Origin: Prochlorothrix sp035285005
GTDB lineage: Bacteria > Cyanobacteriota > Cyanobacteriia > Prochlorotrichales > Prochlorotrichaceae
Assembly (NCBI GenBank): GCA_035285005.1
Contig: JAYKIB010000292.1
Coordinates: 1 to 7,073 of the forward strand
DNA: 7,073 bases
Reading direction: 5' to 3'
Part shown: positions 5,630 through 7,073 of the stretch, piece after piece
Layout: each line of letters begins with the position of its first letter
How positions within the stretch are numbered: the first letter of the stretch is position 1
Made by a program: the position numbers and the translations under genes
The notes under the pieces: model-generated
Seen by the model: only the letters and a program-made list of their open reading frames with translations
Told to the model about the DNA's origin: nothing
The model's database searches: none

Positions 5630-6529
5630 CTACTGAGCTTTCACGCTCATGCTCAAGTCCAACCACGTCGATCGTGTCACTGGGCCACTACTCGAGATAT
5701 AGTCCACCCCCGTTAAAGCAATCTTACGGATCGTCTCCACCGACACATTTCCCGAAGCTTCGATCTGAACGCGAGTATTTTTCGCCTCCCCTCGAATCCA
5801 CCGCACTGCCTCTGCCATCGCTGCTAGCGACATATTATCCAGCATCACAATATCTGCCCCCGCTGTCACAGCCTCTTGAACCTGTGCCAGGGACTCCGTT
5901 TCCACCTCGATCGATAGTGGGTAGGGGATCCGGTGCCGCACCCGATCGATCGCCGCCGTAATTCCCCCCGCTGCTGCAATATGGTTGTCCTTCAACATCA
6001 CGCCATCATCTAGTCCCATGCGGTGGTTCAGCGCCCCTCCCACCCGTGTCGCGTACTTTTCCAATTGTCGCAACCCTGGCGTTGTCTTTCGCGTATCCAC
6101 AAATTGAGTTGGCAAGCCTTCAAGTTCCGCGACAAATCGTCGCGTCATCGTTGCTACTCCGCTGAGCCGCATCGCCAGATTCAGGGCAACTCGCTCCCCC
6201 GTCAGCAACGCCCCCAGTTTTCCTCGCATCTGTACACAGGTTGCACCTCGATCGCAGGCTTGACCCTCTGCAATGCCCACCTCCCACTCAAGGGTCGGAT
6301 CTAAAATTTGAAACACGCGCTGGGCGATCGGTAACCCCGCCACAATGCCCGCTTCCTTAGCAATCCACACCGCCTCCCCGATGCGATCTGATGCCCCCAG
6401 CCCCTGGGTAGACCAGTCCCCCCGTCCCAAATCTTCCTGTAACCACTCCCGCAGTTTCGGCACCAGCCACAGATCGATCGCCCCTAGCCCAACATCGTGT
6501 CCTAAGTCATATCCCACATCGATCGCCAT
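5630..6529 (-). CDS. nadC: nicotinate-nucleotide diphosphorylase (quinolinate phosphoribosyltransferase)
   Basis: NadC converts quinolinate and PRPP to nicotinate mononucleotide, CO2 and pyrophosphate, the third step of de novo NAD synthesis, in the cytosol as a dimer or higher oligomer. The 299-residue product shows EDLGRGDWST at 32-41, GERVALNLAMRLSGVAT at 111-127, the signature DTRKTTPGLR at 145-154, NHRMGLDDGVMLKDNH at 168-183, EVE at 208-210, MLDN at 229-232, EASGN at 257-261 and the phosphate-binding SSG near 280-282. The open frame runs on to an ATG at 6724, but those 65 extra codons translate a palindromic repeat and have no NadC character. The ATG at 6529 is chosen because AGGAGG lies four bases upstream and because 299 residues fits the family (about 270-300). 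nadA and nadB are not in the window. The bilin-lyase gene follows on the same strand. Confidence 0.95.
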   Translation of the reverse strand: MAIDVGYDLGHDVGLGAIDLWLVPKLREWLQEDLGRGDWSTQGLGASDRIGEAVWIAKEAGIVAGLPIAQRVFQILDPTLEWEVGIAEGQACDRGATCVQMRGKLGALLTGERVALNLAMRLSGVATMTRRFVAELEGLPTQFVDTRKTTPGLRQLEKYATRVGGALNHRMGLDDGVMLKDNHIAAAGGITAAIDRVRHRIPYPLSIEVETESLAQVQEAVTAGADIVMLDNMSLAAMAEAVRWIRGEAKNTRVQIEASGNVSVETIRKIALTGVDYISSSGPVTRSTWLDLSMSVKAQ

Positions 6530-6533
6530 AACC

Positions 6534-6539
6534 CCTCCT
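6534..6539 (-). promoter_or_regulatory. Shine-Dalgarno sequence that fixes the nadC start
   Basis: AGGAGG on the minus strand stands four bases before the ATG at 6529 and continues as GGGG. It is the strongest ribosome site in the window. The more upstream ATG at 6724 has nothing comparable, which decides in favour of the shorter nadC. Confidence 0.75.
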
Positions 6540-6563
6540 GATATCAACGTCACATTTACAACT

Positions 6564-6662
6564 GGGCACTTTGATTGATAGTGGTGTACGGCGAAGCCGC
6601 ACACCACACCCCTGACTCTTGCGTGGATCATAGGACAAAAATTTGGATTAATCGAGGTGCTC
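6564..6662 (-). repeat. palindromic repeat element, copy E (inverted)
   Basis: Outer arms GGGCACTTTGATTGAT (6564-6579) and ATTAATCGAGGTGCTC (6647-6662) correspond to the ends of copy A with several changes in the left arm. The hairpin (6581-6592 with 6596-6607, 11 of 12 pairs, GAA loop) abuts the left arm and the spacer lies to its right, so the element is inverted relative to A and D. The reverse complement of its spacer aligns recognisably with that of A. It ends 34 bases upstream of the nadC start and would lie in the nadC leader or promoter region. Confidence 0.72.
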
Positions 6663-6683
6663 AAATTGCTCAGTCTCTCTGAT

Positions 6684-6767
6684 GAGCATCTCGAACAATC
6701 CTCGTTCTCGTTCCGGTGACCCAAGACTCAAGATTGTGGTGGATGGTGAAGCCACCCACCCACCACT
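6684..6767 (+). repeat. palindromic repeat element, copy F (decayed)
   Basis: GAGCATCTCGAACAAT at 6684-6699 resembles the left arm of copy A. A spacer with GACCCAAGACTCAAGATT matches the A/D spacer loosely, and a hairpin follows (6736-6764) whose centre is GGTGAAGCC in place of GGCGAAGCC. The right outer arm is no longer recognisable and gives way to the TCTAGATATC array. It stands head to head with copy E, 21 bases apart. Confidence 0.5.
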
Positions 6768-6776
6768 CTTCTAGAT

Positions 6777-6819
6777 TCTAGATATCCAGTCTAGATATCA
6801 GTCTAGATATCTAGTCTAT
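6777..6819. repeat. TCTAGATATC tandem array
   Basis: Three consecutive units begin at 6777, 6790 and 6802, each TCTAGATATC followed by CAG, AG or TAG, and a partial fourth unit, TCTAT, follows at 6815. The period is 12-13 bp, a little over one helical turn. Each unit is made of two overlapping palindromes (TCTAGA and GATATC), so the array is rich in dyad symmetry. It lies about 250 bases upstream of nadC and 155 bases upstream of the outward promoter. Confidence 0.7.
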
Positions 6820-6974
6820 TTAGTATGCCAGTACTACAATTTTGACCTGCATGTTCGTCTGAACCTTTTGTCGGAGGCCGTCGGAAAAATTTTTTTAAGC
6901 CACGAAAGCCTCTCTGTGATTTGCTTTGGGCTGATTCTAGAGTATGAAACCCGGGAAAAGTTCAGGTAGGGGTG
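6820..6974. other. AT-rich intergenic stretch upstream of the outward promoter
   Basis: No gene is seen. GTCGGA occurs twice around GGCC (6870-6885) and is followed by an A/T run, AAAAATTTTTTT, at 6885-6896. The run lies about 80 bases upstream of the -35 box, too far for a classical UP element but a plausible bend. Confidence 0.4.
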
Positions 6975-7004
6975 TTGACAATTGAGTGGGGGGGTTGTTA
7001 GATT
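6975..7004 (+). promoter_or_regulatory. strong consensus sigma-70-type promoter facing the right edge
   Basis: TTGACA at 6975-6980 is a perfect -35 box, and TAGATT at 6999-7004 fits the cyanobacterial TAN3T -10 box with 18 bases between. Transcription would begin near 7010-7011 and run rightwards out of the window. The sequence just after the -10 box turns G/C-rich (GCGCC from 7011), as in many stable-RNA promoters. The transcribed gene is beyond the window. Confidence 0.7.
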
Positions 7005-7010
7005 AGTAAA

Positions 7011-7073
7011 GCGCCTGAGGGAAGCGAAGCGGAGACGCGGGTTTTCTTGAGGGTGTTAAAGAGGACCTAGACA
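7011..7073 (+). other. start of a non-coding leader or stable RNA transcript (partial)
   Basis: The 63 bases after the predicted start contain no ribosome site followed by a start codon. They include GCGAAGC at 7024-7030 and end in GGACCTAGACA. A leader of an rRNA operon is a reasonable guess from the perfect -35 box, the G/C-rich start and the lack of an early gene, but no rRNA sequence is reached before the window ends. Confidence 0.3.

Noticed and set aside
5448..5636. Plus-strand frame of 62 codons across the nadC-lyase gap
   Set aside because: It lies largely antisense to the lyase gene and nothing in the product is recognisable.
6777..6819. CRISPR array
   Set aside because: The units are 12-13 bp and contiguous, with no unique spacers and no cas genes.

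Overview
The window looks like chromosomal DNA of a phycobilisome-containing cyanobacterium. The evidence is a CpcT/CpeT-family bilin lyase gene, a cyanobacterial-type 473-residue glutamine synthetase behind a textbook NtcA promoter (GTA-N8-TAC, 22 nt, TAN3T), two exact HIP1 octamers (GCGATCGC at 571-578 and 1519-1526) and many further GATCG motifs. No species can be named from the sequence alone. No phage, plasmid, CRISPR or defence gene is visible.

Layout. Positions 1-57 may be the last codons of an upstream gene. A plus-strand PEP mutase/isocitrate lyase superfamily enzyme follows (61-915). A 432-base gap (916-1347) then holds three non-coding items in a row: a palindromic element, a small MITE-like insertion with 17-bp inverted ends and an exact 9-bp target duplication, and a GAA-loop hairpin followed by a T-run. 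A LarE-like sulfur transferase (1348-2199, plus) converges on glnA (2426-3847, minus), with terminator-like hairpins between them. About 1 kb without genes follows (3848-4854): a predicted long glnA leader, the NtcA promoter, a featureless part, a short tandem repeat and a second full palindromic element. The cpcT/cpeT-like gene (4855-5493, minus) lies downstream of nadC (5630-6529, minus). The last 540 bases carry two more copies of the palindromic element arranged head to head, a small TCTAGATATC tandem array, and a strong consensus promoter (TTGACA-N18-TAGATT) pointing out of the right edge.

The genes are housekeeping functions without a single shared pathway: ammonium assimilation (glnA), NAD synthesis (nadC), phycobiliprotein maturation (cpcT/cpeT-like), sulfur insertion for a nickel-pincer-type cofactor or related product (larE-like), and a C-C or P-C bond lyase. 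Only nadC and the lyase gene could be co-transcribed.

I found no new protein system. The less explained content is non-coding: a dispersed family of about 100-bp palindromic elements with a GGC-GAA-GCC hairpin core, the MITE, and the structured glnA leader. The longest open frame for nadC runs 65 codons too far upstream, through one of these elements; the true start is set by a strong Shine-Dalgarno sequence.
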